From Bacteroidota bacterium (GTDB lineage Bacteria > Bacteroidota > Bacteroidia > Flavobacteriales_F > PHOS-HE28): a DNA stretch of 28,341 nucleotides. The position numbers and the translations under genes were made by a program. Below are positions 1-7,490 of this stretch, one piece after another (position 1 is the stretch's first letter; every line of letters starts with the position of its first letter). The stretch lies in contig JAEZDL010000018.1 of the NCBI GenBank assembly GCA_023418095.1, positions 1-28,341 of the forward strand, in the 5' to 3' direction. A model generated the notes under the pieces. It was not told where the DNA came from. It did no database searches and saw nothing but the letters and a program-made list of their open reading frames with translations.

Positions 1-398
1 TGCGGACCCAGATGACTGATCATTCCGATCACGCGATGTTCCTGGCTGCCGAAATGAAAACTCCGCTCCCGCCCTTTGCTGTAGCCGCTCGCCTTGCCCT
101 GCCATTGCGCGAAAAGTTTCGTGAAAGGCATGTCGCGCGTGGTGAACACGCCCAGGTTGCGGTGCATCGGGAGAATGTACTCGTCATCGTGCAGCGCCAT
201 GGTGGCTCCCACGCTGATCGCCTCCTGCCCTATCCCGCTGAACCATTTGCTGATCTTGCCCTGCCGCAGCAGGCTCAGCATCTTCTCCTCGATCACCCGC
301 GGCTTCAGCAGCCGGCGGTAAAGCTCGATCAGGAACTCGTTGCTGTGTTGGCCGCGCTCGTAGCGCAACTGGCGGTCCTCGGTGGTCAATACGGACAT
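1..398 (-). CDS. 2-oxoacid dehydrogenase E1 component, alpha-type N-terminal part (partial)
   Basis: The reading frame starts at the ATG at 398 (MSVLTTEDRQ) and runs off the left edge, giving 132 residues without a stop. It carries the thiamine-diphosphate E1-alpha signature: 'RVIEEKMLSLLRQGKISKW', then 'GIGQEAISVGATMAL', then 'ILPMHRNLGVF', and ends in 'GMISHLGP'. These enzymes decarboxylate pyruvate or branched-chain 2-oxoacids and pass the acyl group to lipoyl-E2 in the cytoplasm. In Bacteroidota the alpha and beta halves are often fused into one chain of about 660 residues, and the N-terminus here resembles that form, but the rest is outside the window. Substrate (pyruvate versus branched chain) cannot be decided. 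A consensus -7 promoter element lies about 60 bp upstream. Confidence 0.88.
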   Translation of the reverse strand, partial: MSVLTTEDRQLRYERGQHSNEFLIELYRRLLKPRVIEEKMLSLLRQGKISKWFSGIGQEAISVGATMALHDDEYILPMHRNLGVFTTRDMPFTKLFAQWQGKASGYSKGRERSFHFGSQEHRVIGMISHLGP

Positions 399-744
399 GG
401 TGGCGATCAGATGATCGGAAGATCGGATAATGATCCCTGCATCTGAATGGTGGTGCAAAGGTATCGGGCATTGCGCGCATTTGCAGGATCGACGGACATG
501 TCTTCAGCGGTTGGATGTTGATGATGGCGCCTTATCGGGCTATCCGCTCTAGTTGCCTCGCTCCGCCGGGTGCTGCTGCGGCTGCGGTGGCTCCCTCCGG
601 TCGCCTCCTCGCTCGCGCAGCACCATCGGCTTCACTTCGGCAAGCTGCCGCTCCTATCCCGGGCGCGAGATCCCGCTTCGATCGAAGTTCCTGCCCATTC
701 CACCGATCCATGTATTTTCGATCCATACTCATATCCTCGCATAT
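399..744. other. Divergent intergenic region, 346 bp
   Basis: This region separates the leftward E1 gene from the rightward gene at 745. It contains the E1 -7 element (456-463) and a possible rightward -7 element TATTTTCG at 713-720, 25 bp before the ATG at 745. The 545-690 part is very C+G rich with many CTG/CGG runs. It is open in several frames, but none shows a recognisable protein. A minus-strand run of 34 open codons (552-653), rich in Arg, Pro and Gln near its end, could be a gene remnant; this is weak. Confidence 0.4.
456..463 (-). promoter_or_regulatory. Bacteroidetes-type -7 element for the E1 gene
   Basis: On the minus strand this reads TACCTTTG, an exact match to the TAnnTTTG -7 consensus of the Bacteroidetes primary sigma factor. 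No good TTTG -33 box is found 19-21 bp upstream. Transcription from here would give a leader of about 50 nt before the ATG at 398. Confidence 0.5.
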
Positions 745-1269
745 ATGCGTGCCCACTTCATGTCTTTGTTCACTTTGCTGCTTGGTCCGACATTCAGCTC
801 TTTCGGTCAACTGACCGATCCCGCAGAATTCGACAGTATCGTGGTTGTAACGATCGATGATCGGCGCATGGAGAATTTCGCGCCGGATACTCCTCCAGGT
901 GATCGGATCGAGATCACCGGCCGTGCAAGGTTGTCGCACCGATCGGCTACTGAACTCCGGCAACGTTTCTTCGATCGGAATTCCTACGGACAAAGCCAGG
1001 CCGTGACTCCTGTTCATGACCTGAAATTCCAGTATTACAAGGAAGGTTCGATGGCCGAGGAAGTATCGATCAGCCTCTGGACGAACAACCTTTTCGCCAC
1101 CTTTCTGCTACATGCGCAGCGCCAGGGCGAATGCCTCTGCGATGGCGGGAACGGGCATTGCTGCACCAAGGGCGGCATCAGCATCGAATTCAAGAAATGG
1201 CTGATCCAGTTGCTCGAGGGATACAGGCTGCCTGTTCAGAAAGACGAGATCCTGCACTTTGGCGAATAA
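745..1269 (+). CDS. Exported protein of unknown function
   Basis: I do not recognise this family. The frame is open further upstream, but that stretch has the low-complexity composition of the intergenic DNA. I therefore chose the ATG at 745, which begins a short signal peptide (MRAHFMSLFTLLLGPTFSSFGQ, cleavage likely after FGQ); the ATG at 760 is also possible. The mature part is about 150 residues, polar and probably periplasmic, with beta-like 'SIVVVTIDD' near its start. A cysteine cluster 'CLCDGGNGHCC' lies around residues 126-136 and could form disulfides or bind metal. The C-terminus is 'PVQKDEILHFGE'. A possible -7 element lies at 713-720. The next gene starts about 120 bp downstream, so the two may or may not be co-transcribed. 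Confidence 0.6.
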   Translation: MRAHFMSLFTLLLGPTFSSFGQLTDPAEFDSIVVVTIDDRRMENFAPDTPPGDRIEITGRARLSHRSATELRQRFFDRNSYGQSQAVTPVHDLKFQYYKEGSMAEEVSISLWTNNLFATFLLHAQRQGECLCDGGNGHCCTKGGISIEFKKWLIQLLEGYRLPVQKDEILHFGE

Positions 1270-1388
1270 AACTTTTCCCCCCTCAACAGGCACAGCGATC
1301 ACCACTGATCCTGCCGTAGCTGACGAACGTCATTCCGCGGACCGATCCGACCGGCCAATTTTGCATCGTGATCCCTTTGATCCGATCG

Positions 1389-1874
1389 ATGAGCGCCGCA
1401 CCACAACTTGTGATCTCCACACTGAACGACCTGGTGGATACACTGCGCACGTCGCATCGCAAGGACTTTTCCGGCGTGCTACAGCGGATGCATCTGCCCT
1501 TGAGCGAACTGGCGGGCTACTGCATGTGGAACGACCGGCGGTACACGCGCAATTGCATCGCGCGCACCACGGAATTCGAGCTGCTATTGATCTGTTACGG
1601 CCCCGGGCAGCGTACGAGCATACATGACTATGCCACAGAAGAGGCTTGGATCAAACCCGTGATGGGATCGGTGATCGAAGAGCGCTTCAGGCTGGTGGAT
1701 AACGGTGGTATCGAGCTTTTCCGATCCACGGTATTGGAACCGGGATCGGTGACGCACCTTAGCGAAGGCAACAGCATTCACCGGTACAGCAATGCGGGCG
1801 CAGAGCGCTCGGCCACCCTCAATCTCTACGCACGGCCGTTGCTCAAGTGGAAGGTGTACGAGGAACGGATCTAG
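1389..1874 (+). CDS. Cysteine dioxygenase family cupin with altered metal ligand
   Basis: This 161-residue single-domain cupin has the length and order of bacterial type I cysteine dioxygenases, which oxidise cysteine to cysteine sulfinate using Fe(II) and O2 in the cytoplasm. The first cupin motif is visible as 'GQRTSIHDYATEEAW' (residues 73-87) and the second as 'SEGNSIHRYSN' (125-135), followed by 'LNLYARPL'. The usual three-histidine iron site is H-x-H plus one distal His. Here the first (H79) and distal (H131) are present but the second is Tyr81 (codon TAT). The enzyme may be a subfamily with different metal chemistry, or inactive. An in-frame ATG at 1368 would add seven residues; 1389 gives the usual start just before the 'LVISTLNDLVDTL' helix. 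Confidence 0.72.
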   Translation: MSAAPQLVISTLNDLVDTLRTSHRKDFSGVLQRMHLPLSELAGYCMWNDRRYTRNCIARTTEFELLLICYGPGQRTSIHDYATEEAWIKPVMGSVIEERFRLVDNGGIELFRSTVLEPGSVTHLSEGNSIHRYSNAGAERSATLNLYARPLLKWKVYEERI

Positions 1875-1922
1875 CCACCCGAACCGTCTTCCTGGGCGCG
1901 AAGCTGTATTTTCGGCCGTTGC

Positions 1923-3143
1923 ATGCGCTCCCAGTTCACTCCTGAACAACTTTCCCAGGTCTATTCCATGCTTTTCGCCGCGGCCGCGGAAGGGCTCGTG
2001 GTGGTGGATCGCAACGGGAGCATCTGCCTGCGCAACGATCGGCTCAACAGCCTTTTCGGTTATGAGCAGGATCAATTGATCGGTGAACCGATCGAAACGC
2101 TGATCCCCCTGCCACTGAGAAAGAAGCACGTGGTGCAGCGTGAACAATATCACTCCGATCCCGCCCAACGCCCCATGGGCCTTGGGCTCGATCTGATGGG
2201 CCAGCGGAAGGACGGCAGCACCTTCCCGGTGGAAGTGAGCCTGAACTATTTCCAGCTCCAGGGCGAACAGTACGTGATGGGGCTCGTTACCGACATCTCG
2301 CTCAGGCGGCTCGCGGAAGATGAATTGCAGAAGGCGAACACCGAATTGGAGGATCGCGTGGAACGCCGGACCCAGGAACTTCGCGCCGCAGAAGCGAACG
2401 TGCGCCACGCCCTGGAGGTGGAAAAGGAATTGAACGCATTGAAATCACGCTTCGTGAGCATGGCCTCGCACGAATTCCGCACGCCGTTGAGCACGATCAT
2501 GAGCTCCACCGATCTGATCGCGCGATACAATGAAGGCCCACAACACGACAAGATCGAGAAGCACGTGCTGCGCATACGCACCAAGGTGCGCGAGCTCACT
2601 TCGATGCTCAACGATTTCCTTTCGCTCGAAAAGCTCGAACAGGGTTCTGTGAACGTGGTGCCCACCGAGGTGGATATCGTACATCTTTCCATCGAACTGC
2701 TGGAGGAATTGCGCGTACTGGCGAAACCGGGCCAGGAGATCGGTTCCGATCACAGTGGATCGGAGCGCATGGTGTTCCACGATCGTGGCATGCTCACCAA
2801 TGTGATCAGCAACCTGTTGGTGAACGCGATCAAATACAGCCCCGAGAACAAACCGATCATGTTGCAGACGCGGATCGATGAGGGAAAGCTCACCATCGGT
2901 GTGCAGGACCAGGGGATCGGGATCCCGATCGAGGATCAACAACATCTCTTCCAACGTTTTTTCCGCGCCAGCAATGCCTTCACCGTACAGGGGACCGGTT
3001 TGGGGTTGAGCATCGTACGGCGCTACCTTGATCTGATGGGCGGCACCATCGGTTTCAACAGTAATCCAGGAAAAGGCACAACCTTCACGATCGAATTACC
3101 ACAGCATTATGGCAAAACGAACGATCCTGCTGATCGAGGATGA
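1923..3143 (+). CDS. PAS-domain sensor histidine kinase (soluble)
   Basis: This 406-residue kinase has no membrane segment, so it should sense a cytoplasmic cue. An N-terminal PAS domain (about 10-130, with 'AEGLVVVDRNGSICLRNDR', 'LFGYEQDQLIG' and the PAC-like 'VMGLVTDISLRRLAEDEL') leads through a coiled coil (130-172) to a HisKA domain. The phospho-accepting H183 is in 'ASHEFRTPLS'. The ATPase domain has an N-box 'NLLVNAIKYS' (297-306), G1 'DQGIGIP' (329-335) and G2 'GTGLGLSIV' (357-365). It is a complete, apparently active kinase. It overlaps the following regulator gene by 35 bp in another frame, which implies tight translational coupling and a cognate pair. A -7-like TATTTTCG sits about a dozen bases before the ATG. 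Confidence 0.93.
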   Translation: MRSQFTPEQLSQVYSMLFAAAAEGLVVVDRNGSICLRNDRLNSLFGYEQDQLIGEPIETLIPLPLRKKHVVQREQYHSDPAQRPMGLGLDLMGQRKDGSTFPVEVSLNYFQLQGEQYVMGLVTDISLRRLAEDELQKANTELEDRVERRTQELRAAEANVRHALEVEKELNALKSRFVSMASHEFRTPLSTIMSSTDLIARYNEGPQHDKIEKHVLRIRTKVRELTSMLNDFLSLEKLEQGSVNVVPTEVDIVHLSIELLEELRVLAKPGQEIGSDHSGSERMVFHDRGMLTNVISNLLVNAIKYSPENKPIMLQTRIDEGKLTIGVQDQGIGIPIEDQQHLFQRFFRASNAFTVQGTGLGLSIVRRYLDLMGGTIGFNSNPGKGTTFTIELPQHYGKTNDPADRG

Positions 3144-4176
3144 CAAGGATGTGCGGGAGAACACCGCCGAGATCCTGGAACTCGCCAATTACAAGGTGAT
3201 CACCGCCGAGAACGGCCGCCGCGGCGTGGAAATGGCCCGTACAGGCCGGCCCGACCTGATCCTGTGCGACATCATGATGCCGGAACTCGATGGGTACGGC
3301 GTGCTGCACATGCTCGGCCGCGATCCATCGACAGCCGATATTCCGTTCATCTTCCTTACGGCGAAGGCCGAGCGCGGCGATGTGCGCAAGGGCATGGAAC
3401 TGGGTGCGGACGATTACCTCACGAAACCCTTCGAGGAGAACGAACTGCTGAACGCGATCGAAGGCCGCCTGAAACGAAGCGATCTTTTCCGCAAAGGTTT
3501 CGATCGCGATGTGAACGGGTTGAACGATCTGCTTGAGAATGCGCGCGCCACCGGTGCGCTCACCGAGATCTCCAGGGATCGCAAGGTCAGATCGATCGGC
3601 AAAAAGGAGTCGATATTCCACGAAGGGGACGAGCTGCGCACCGTATTCTTCATCAACAAGGGAAAAGTGCGCACCTTCAAGATGAACAACGATGGAAAGG
3701 AACTTGTCACCGGGCTGTACGGTGAAGGCGATTTCATCGGTTACATGAGCGTGCTTGAAGGCGGAAGGACCGCTGAAAGCGCCGAAACGCTGGAGGATAG
3801 TGAACTTGCACTCATCCCGCGCGAAGAGATGCTCGCACTCATGTACCGCGATCGCGATGTGAGCATCCGTTTCATCAAAATGCTTTCCAAGGAAGTGAAG
3901 GAAAAGGAGGAACGGCTGCTCAATCTCGCATATTCATCGGTACGCCAGCGCGTGGCGCAAGCATTGATCCGGTTGAAGGATCGCTATGGTGATGGCAGCG
4001 CAAAGAAGCTCGGTGTGCGCATAAGCCGCGAGGATCTGGCCACGATCGTGGGCACGGCCACCGAATCGCTCATCCGCAGCCTGAGCGATATGAAAGAGGA
4101 AGGCCTGATCGAAATGGATGGCCGTGAGATCGTGGTGAGCGACGAGCGCCGACTGCTTTCATTGGCCACAAGTTGA
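3109..4176 (+). CDS. Response regulator with REC and Crp/Fnr-type effector domains
   Basis: This 355-residue fusion has three parts. Residues 1-120 are a receiver domain with acidic pocket 'IEDD' (9-12), phospho-acceptor D54 in 'LCDIMMPELDGYG', and K106 in 'LTKPF'. Residues about 150-255 are a cyclic-nucleotide-binding-like beta roll ('GKKESIFHEGDELRTVFFI', 'GEGDFIGYMSVLEGG'). Residues about 265-350 are a Crp-type winged helix ('RISREDLATIVGTATESLIR' is the recognition region). It should be a DNA-binding activator or repressor switched by phosphorylation from the overlapping PAS kinase. The beta roll lacks an obvious cAMP phosphate-binding Arg-Ser signature and the N-terminal Fnr cysteine set, so direct nucleotide or oxygen sensing is doubtful. 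Likely targets are the following stress genes, whose upstream gap carries a perfect palindrome at 4183-4194. Confidence 0.92.
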   Translation: MAKRTILLIEDDKDVRENTAEILELANYKVITAENGRRGVEMARTGRPDLILCDIMMPELDGYGVLHMLGRDPSTADIPFIFLTAKAERGDVRKGMELGADDYLTKPFEENELLNAIEGRLKRSDLFRKGFDRDVNGLNDLLENARATGALTEISRDRKVRSIGKKESIFHEGDELRTVFFINKGKVRTFKMNNDGKELVTGLYGEGDFIGYMSVLEGGRTAESAETLEDSELALIPREEMLALMYRDRDVSIRFIKMLSKEVKEKEERLLNLAYSSVRQRVAQALIRLKDRYGDGSAKKLGVRISREDLATIVGTATESLIRSLSDMKEEGLIEMDGREIVVSDERRLLSLATS

Positions 4177-4182
4177 ACCGGA

Positions 4183-4194
4183 TCCCGATCGGGA
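4183..4194. promoter_or_regulatory. Perfect 12-bp palindrome beside a possible -7 element
   Basis: TCCCGATCGGGA is a perfect inverted repeat seven bases past the regulator stop codon. It directly precedes TTACTTTTA (possible -7 element TAnnTTTA at 4197-4204). It could be an operator for the Crp-type regulator encoded immediately upstream. Alternatively it is the short stem of a weak terminator, since a pyrimidine-rich stretch follows. Chance palindromes containing GATC are more likely here than usual because GATC is so common in this DNA. Confidence 0.3.
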
Positions 4195-4224
4195 CTTACT
4201 TTTACCGCGAACCATTCCGCTGAT

Positions 4225-4446
4225 ATGAACATCCGAAAGATCATTGGCCTCGCTCTCTGGCTTGTTGCGTTCTCACTGCCGTTCTGGTGGTCCATGCTCA
4301 ACACCGATCAGGTGGTGTACGATGATGGATCGGCCAACAACACCAAAGGCCTCATAAGCTTCCTGGCCATGGTGATCCTGGTCTTCGCAGGTTATGCGCT
4401 GGTCGATGGTTCCAAAAGCGACACTGCCGGTAGTGGGCATCATTGA
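4225..4446 (+). CDS. Small two-helix membrane protein
   Basis: This is a 73-residue protein with two predicted membrane segments, about residues 7-24 ('IGLALWLVAFSLPFWWSML') and 43-61 ('GLISFLAMVILVFAGYALV'). They are joined by a short polar loop with acidic residues ('VVYDDGSANN'). The tail 'GSKSDTAGSGHH' is hydrophilic. No family is recognised. Its position, 12 bp before the universal stress protein and 48 bp after the REC-Crp regulator, makes it part of the stress block. A role as a small membrane partner of the kinase or of the site-2 protease downstream is possible but is only inference from location. Confidence 0.7.
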   Translation: MNIRKIIGLALWLVAFSLPFWWSMLNTDQVVYDDGSANNTKGLISFLAMVILVFAGYALVDGSKSDTAGSGHH

Positions 4447-4458
4447 TCGCACCGCCGC

Positions 4459-5283
4459 ATGCCACACGTTCTGATCCCAACGGACTTCAGCCAGAATTCG
4501 CTCAACGCGGCGATCTACGCCGTGCAGCTCTATGGCGCCGAAGGGAACGTGTTCACGCTGTTGAACACGTACATGCTTCCGCGGGGCACGGCCAACACCA
4601 TGTGGAATATCGATGAACTGCTGGCGAAGGAATCGGTGGAGGGAGTGAACGTGTTCGCCGAAAAGCTCAAGCGCGAACTGCCGGGCATGAAGGTCGAATT
4701 GCGCACGGCTTGCGAACATGGCGACCTCTCCAACGTGATCAGGCGCTACTCGGGAACAGATGAAATGCCCGAGCTGGTGGTGATGGGCACCCAGGGTGCC
4801 ACCGGTCTGGAAAAGGTGCTGATCGGCAGCAACACCGCCGATGTGATCAAAAGCTCCGATGTGCCCGTGCTTGCGATACCCGAGAATTCGCGCTACCGCG
4901 CACCGCGCCGGATCGTTCTCGCCGATGATGGCGGCCCTGTGGATCGCCGTACGATCAAAGTGCTTCTCGATATCGCGCGTTGGAGCCAGGCCGAAGTGAT
5001 GATCGTGCGTGTGATCACCGAGGATCCCGCTTTCGATACCGGATCGTCATCCTCCGTTTACGATGATCTGCTCGGCGCGATCCCCCACTCCCACCATTAC
5101 ATCACCAGTGAGAACGTGGTAACGGCCCTGCACGATCTTTCCGATCAGAGCGATGCCGATCTGGTGGTGGTCATCCACCGGCATCGTGGAATTTTCGATC
5201 AGTTGTTCCACCGGAGCATCGCCACCCGCCTATCCATGCACACGCACATTCCCATGCTCGTGCTGCAGCAACTGCCCTTGTAA
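4459..5283 (+). CDS. Tandem universal stress protein (UspA family)
   Basis: This 274-residue cytoplasmic protein contains two Usp domains. The first (1-141) opens with 'MPHVLIPTDFSQNSLNAAIYA' and closes with 'MGTQGATGLEKVLIGSNTAD', which fits the ATP-binding G-2x-G-9x-G-S/T signature. The second (about 150-274) begins 'RRIVLADDGG' and ends 'HTHIPMLVLQQLPL'. It has lost the glycine-rich loop ('VIHRHRGIFDQLFHRSIATR'), so only the first half is likely to bind ATP. Such proteins promote survival under energy or oxygen stress. The stop codon overlaps the start of the site-2 protease gene by one base (TAATG), so the two are translationally coupled. Regulation by the upstream kinase and REC-Crp pair is likely from gene order. 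Confidence 0.92.
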   Translation: MPHVLIPTDFSQNSLNAAIYAVQLYGAEGNVFTLLNTYMLPRGTANTMWNIDELLAKESVEGVNVFAEKLKRELPGMKVELRTACEHGDLSNVIRRYSGTDEMPELVVMGTQGATGLEKVLIGSNTADVIKSSDVPVLAIPENSRYRAPRRIVLADDGGPVDRRTIKVLLDIARWSQAEVMIVRVITEDPAFDTGSSSSVYDDLLGAIPHSHHYITSENVVTALHDLSDQSDADLVVVIHRHRGIFDQLFHRSIATRLSMHTHIPMLVLQQLPL

Positions 5284-6401
5284 TGGCCGCTGCGCCTACC
5301 ATGAAGGGCGGGCTCCCGATCTTCCGCTTCCGGGGCATCCGCGTTTTCGTGCATTGGACATTCCTGATCCTTCCGGCGTGGATCGCATACGGCGGCTACG
5401 TTGAAGGCAACGACCTTCGAATGATCCTCGCACACATCGGGCTGGTGATGATCGTTTTCGTTTGCGTGGTGCTGCATGAGTTCGGCCACGCGCTCACCGC
5501 GCAACGGTTCGGCATCAATACGCGCGACATCACCCTGCTTCCGATCGGGGGTGTGGCAAGCCTGGAGCGCATGCCCGAGGATCCCAAACAGGAATTCCTC
5601 ATCACCGCGGCAGGCCCGTTGGTAAACCTGGTGATCGCTGGTATCGGGTTCCTCCTGCTTGCGATCATGGGTGTTTCATTGTTCTTCTCCGATGCCATGC
5701 TGAGTGCCTCCACCTGGACGCAGGTGCTGAGCTTCATCGTGGGATCGAACCTGCTGCTGTTCCTTTTCAACCTGATCCCGGCCTTCCCCATGGATGGTGG
5801 CCGCATCTTCCGATCGTTGCTCAGCATGCGGCTCCCAAGGGAGAAAGCGACGGCCATAGCGGCCGGACTTGGCCGTGTACTCGCGATCGGTTTCGTGGCA
5901 TATGGCTTTTTCGACAGCCAGCCGTTCCTGGCGCTCATCGGAGTGTTCATCTTCTTCGCTGCCGGCGCCGAAGCCCGCAATGTGCGCCAGCAGACCTATC
6001 TGCGGGGCATTCGCGTACACCAGGTGATGCGCACGCGTTTCTGGCAGCTACCCGCGCATGCTACGGTGCAGCAGGCTATCGATGATCTGCTCGCCGGCGG
6101 CGACAAGGTGTTGGTGGTGATGGAGAACGATCGGTACAAAGGCGTGCTTCAGCGGGATGATCTGGTGAAGGCGATCTCCGAAGGGCGCTCAGCGGCCATG
6201 CTTGGCGACCTCGAGCTGGGGATCCCGCCGGCGGTGCGGCCTGATGATCCGGCAGGTTCGACCTACCAGAGCATGATGCTCGGTTCCCATCCGATCCTTC
6301 CGGTGATCGAAGAGGATCGGCTCGTTGGGATCCTGGAACCCGAGAATCTGGCGGAATACATCCAGGTGAAGCGTTCGCGGAACGAAGGTCCGACCGGTTA
6401 G
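5283..6401 (+). CDS. Site-2 protease family M50 metalloprotease with CBS domains
   Basis: This 372-residue polytopic membrane protein carries the zinc site 'HEFGH' (H65, E66, H69) in a hydrophobic helix and the third ligand in 'NLIPAFPMDGGR' (D171), the hallmarks of intramembrane-cleaving site-2 proteases. Around four to six membrane helices span residues 20-230. The C-terminal 245-365 region is a CBS pair ('VMRTRFWQLPAHATVQQAIDD', 'ILPVIEEDRLVGILEPENL') that probably binds adenosine nucleotides and ties proteolysis to energy charge. This is the SpoIVFB-like CBS-containing subgroup. Its substrate is unknown; bacterial members often release anti-sigma factors or clear membrane proteins. It starts in a one-base overlap with the Usp gene and ends one base from the convergent DUF5777 gene, leaving no room for a separate terminator. 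Confidence 0.92.
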   Translation: MAAAPTMKGGLPIFRFRGIRVFVHWTFLILPAWIAYGGYVEGNDLRMILAHIGLVMIVFVCVVLHEFGHALTAQRFGINTRDITLLPIGGVASLERMPEDPKQEFLITAAGPLVNLVIAGIGFLLLAIMGVSLFFSDAMLSASTWTQVLSFIVGSNLLLFLFNLIPAFPMDGGRIFRSLLSMRLPREKATAIAAGLGRVLAIGFVAYGFFDSQPFLALIGVFIFFAAGAEARNVRQQTYLRGIRVHQVMRTRFWQLPAHATVQQAIDDLLAGGDKVLVVMENDRYKGVLQRDDLVKAISEGRSAAMLGDLELGIPPAVRPDDPAGSTYQSMMLGSHPILPVIEEDRLVGILEPENLAEYIQVKRSRNEGPTG

Positions 6402-6402
6402 A

Positions 6403-7323
6403 TCACTCCACTTTCTTCGCCTTCTTTGGATCGTGCAGGGTGAACACGCGCGAGATATTGAAGACGAAATGGATGTCGCCGTTCCCCCAATCGCCGTTGG
6501 TCTCCGTAATGAAACCGCGCTCGAACATGGCGGTTGAATTGGTGAAGTGGAGCTGGAAGACGTGGCCACCTGTCTCGATATCGAACCCGAGCGACAATGA
6601 ATTGAAATACTGATCGGGGAGCTGATCGGGCAGTACGAAGAAGTACTCTCCGTTCACCGCTACGCGTTTGGTGATTTTCATGCGGGCAGCACCACTGATA
6701 TGGATCACATCGTTCGGATCGGCCAACGTGGGGACCAGGTTTCGATGCACAACACCGGGGTTCAGCTGTACTGTGAAATTCTCGCTGAACTTTCTACCGA
6801 CGATCAATTGGAAAGAATATCCCATTCGGTGAGAGAAATAATCCGTTCGCGTGGGATCGTACCACGGAAGTGCGGTGGATGGAGCCGTATTGAGGTTGGA
6901 CGAAGCCACCACGGCCAGGGTCAAGGGCATTTCGCATCCTGAATCGCACTGGCGCAGGAACTTGTATTTGATGAACCCATCGATATTCTTGTCAAAGCTG
7001 CTACGGCCAACGCCGATCTGCAGTTTTTGGGTGATGCCGTAATCGAGGCCCAGCCGAATAAAGGCATCATCAAGGCCGAAAAGTTCGTTCGCACCGGAGT
7101 TCAACATGCCGAAGCGATGGTTGATCCGGAAGTCCAGAACGCCATGCGCGGTATTCTCCAGGCTATGCCCGTTGATCACACGCGTGGTCTTGAAGCTCGC
7201 GCTGGTGTACACCGGCTCAGCTTCCTCTTCGCCGAGAAGTTCCAGCAGATCGTCCTGTGCGCTGGCGGAAGAGGCCAGTGCGATCAGTAATGCGAAGAAG
7301 ATCGGCTTGTAAATGTGGTCCAT
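6403..7323 (-). CDS. DUF5777-type outer-membrane beta-barrel protein
   Basis: This 306-residue protein has a signal peptide (MDHIYKPIFFALLIALASSASAQ, cleavage after SAQ), an acidic linker 'DDLLELLGEEEAEPV', and then alternating hydrophobic and polar strands typical of a beta barrel. Examples are 'ENTAHGVLDFRINHRFG', 'IRLGLDYGITQKLQIGVG' and 'GDIHFVFNISRVFTLHD'. It matches my memory of the DUF5777 family of Bacteroidota, which often sits beside YceI and cytochrome c genes, as it does here. It is probably an outer-membrane barrel; no transported substrate is known. It lies 167 bp downstream of the YceI gene on the same strand. The minus-strand TACTTTAG at 7340-7333 could be its own weak -7 element; otherwise it is the last gene of the cytochrome/YceI operon. 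Confidence 0.8.
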   Translation of the reverse strand: MDHIYKPIFFALLIALASSASAQDDLLELLGEEEAEPVYTSASFKTTRVINGHSLENTAHGVLDFRINHRFGMLNSGANELFGLDDAFIRLGLDYGITQKLQIGVGRSSFDKNIDGFIKYKFLRQCDSGCEMPLTLAVVASSNLNTAPSTALPWYDPTRTDYFSHRMGYSFQLIVGRKFSENFTVQLNPGVVHRNLVPTLADPNDVIHISGAARMKITKRVAVNGEYFFVLPDQLPDQYFNSLSLGFDIETGGHVFQLHFTNSTAMFERGFITETNGDWGNGDIHFVFNISRVFTLHDPKKAKKVE

Positions 7324-7490
7324 CTATCCAACTAAAGTACCTTGTAGTTGTACCGATCCGGTGCTGCCCGCGGAACCATCAGGCCCCGCGGACACTTTGC
7401 ACCTCCACCGGCTTCACATCGTTTTCATAAGCGTTCGCTGGTTCCGAAAACAACTGGCGCCCGTGACCGTTCCGGTGGTAACGATCGTTC

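Noticed and set aside
552..653. Minus-strand gene remnant rich in Arg, Pro and Gln
   Set aside because: Only 34 open codons, preceded by a stop in the same frame, with no recognisable homology. The GC-rich intergenic composition can explain it.
1584..2408. Minus-strand open frame of 274 codons
   Set aside because: It is antisense to the cysteine-dioxygenase-like and PAS kinase genes and lacks motifs and a signal peptide.
7368..7391. CCGCGG...CCGCGG hairpin between the YceI and DUF5777 genes as a terminator
   Set aside because: Only a six-base stem made of a self-palindromic word, a 12-base loop and no T run, so it is too weak to call.
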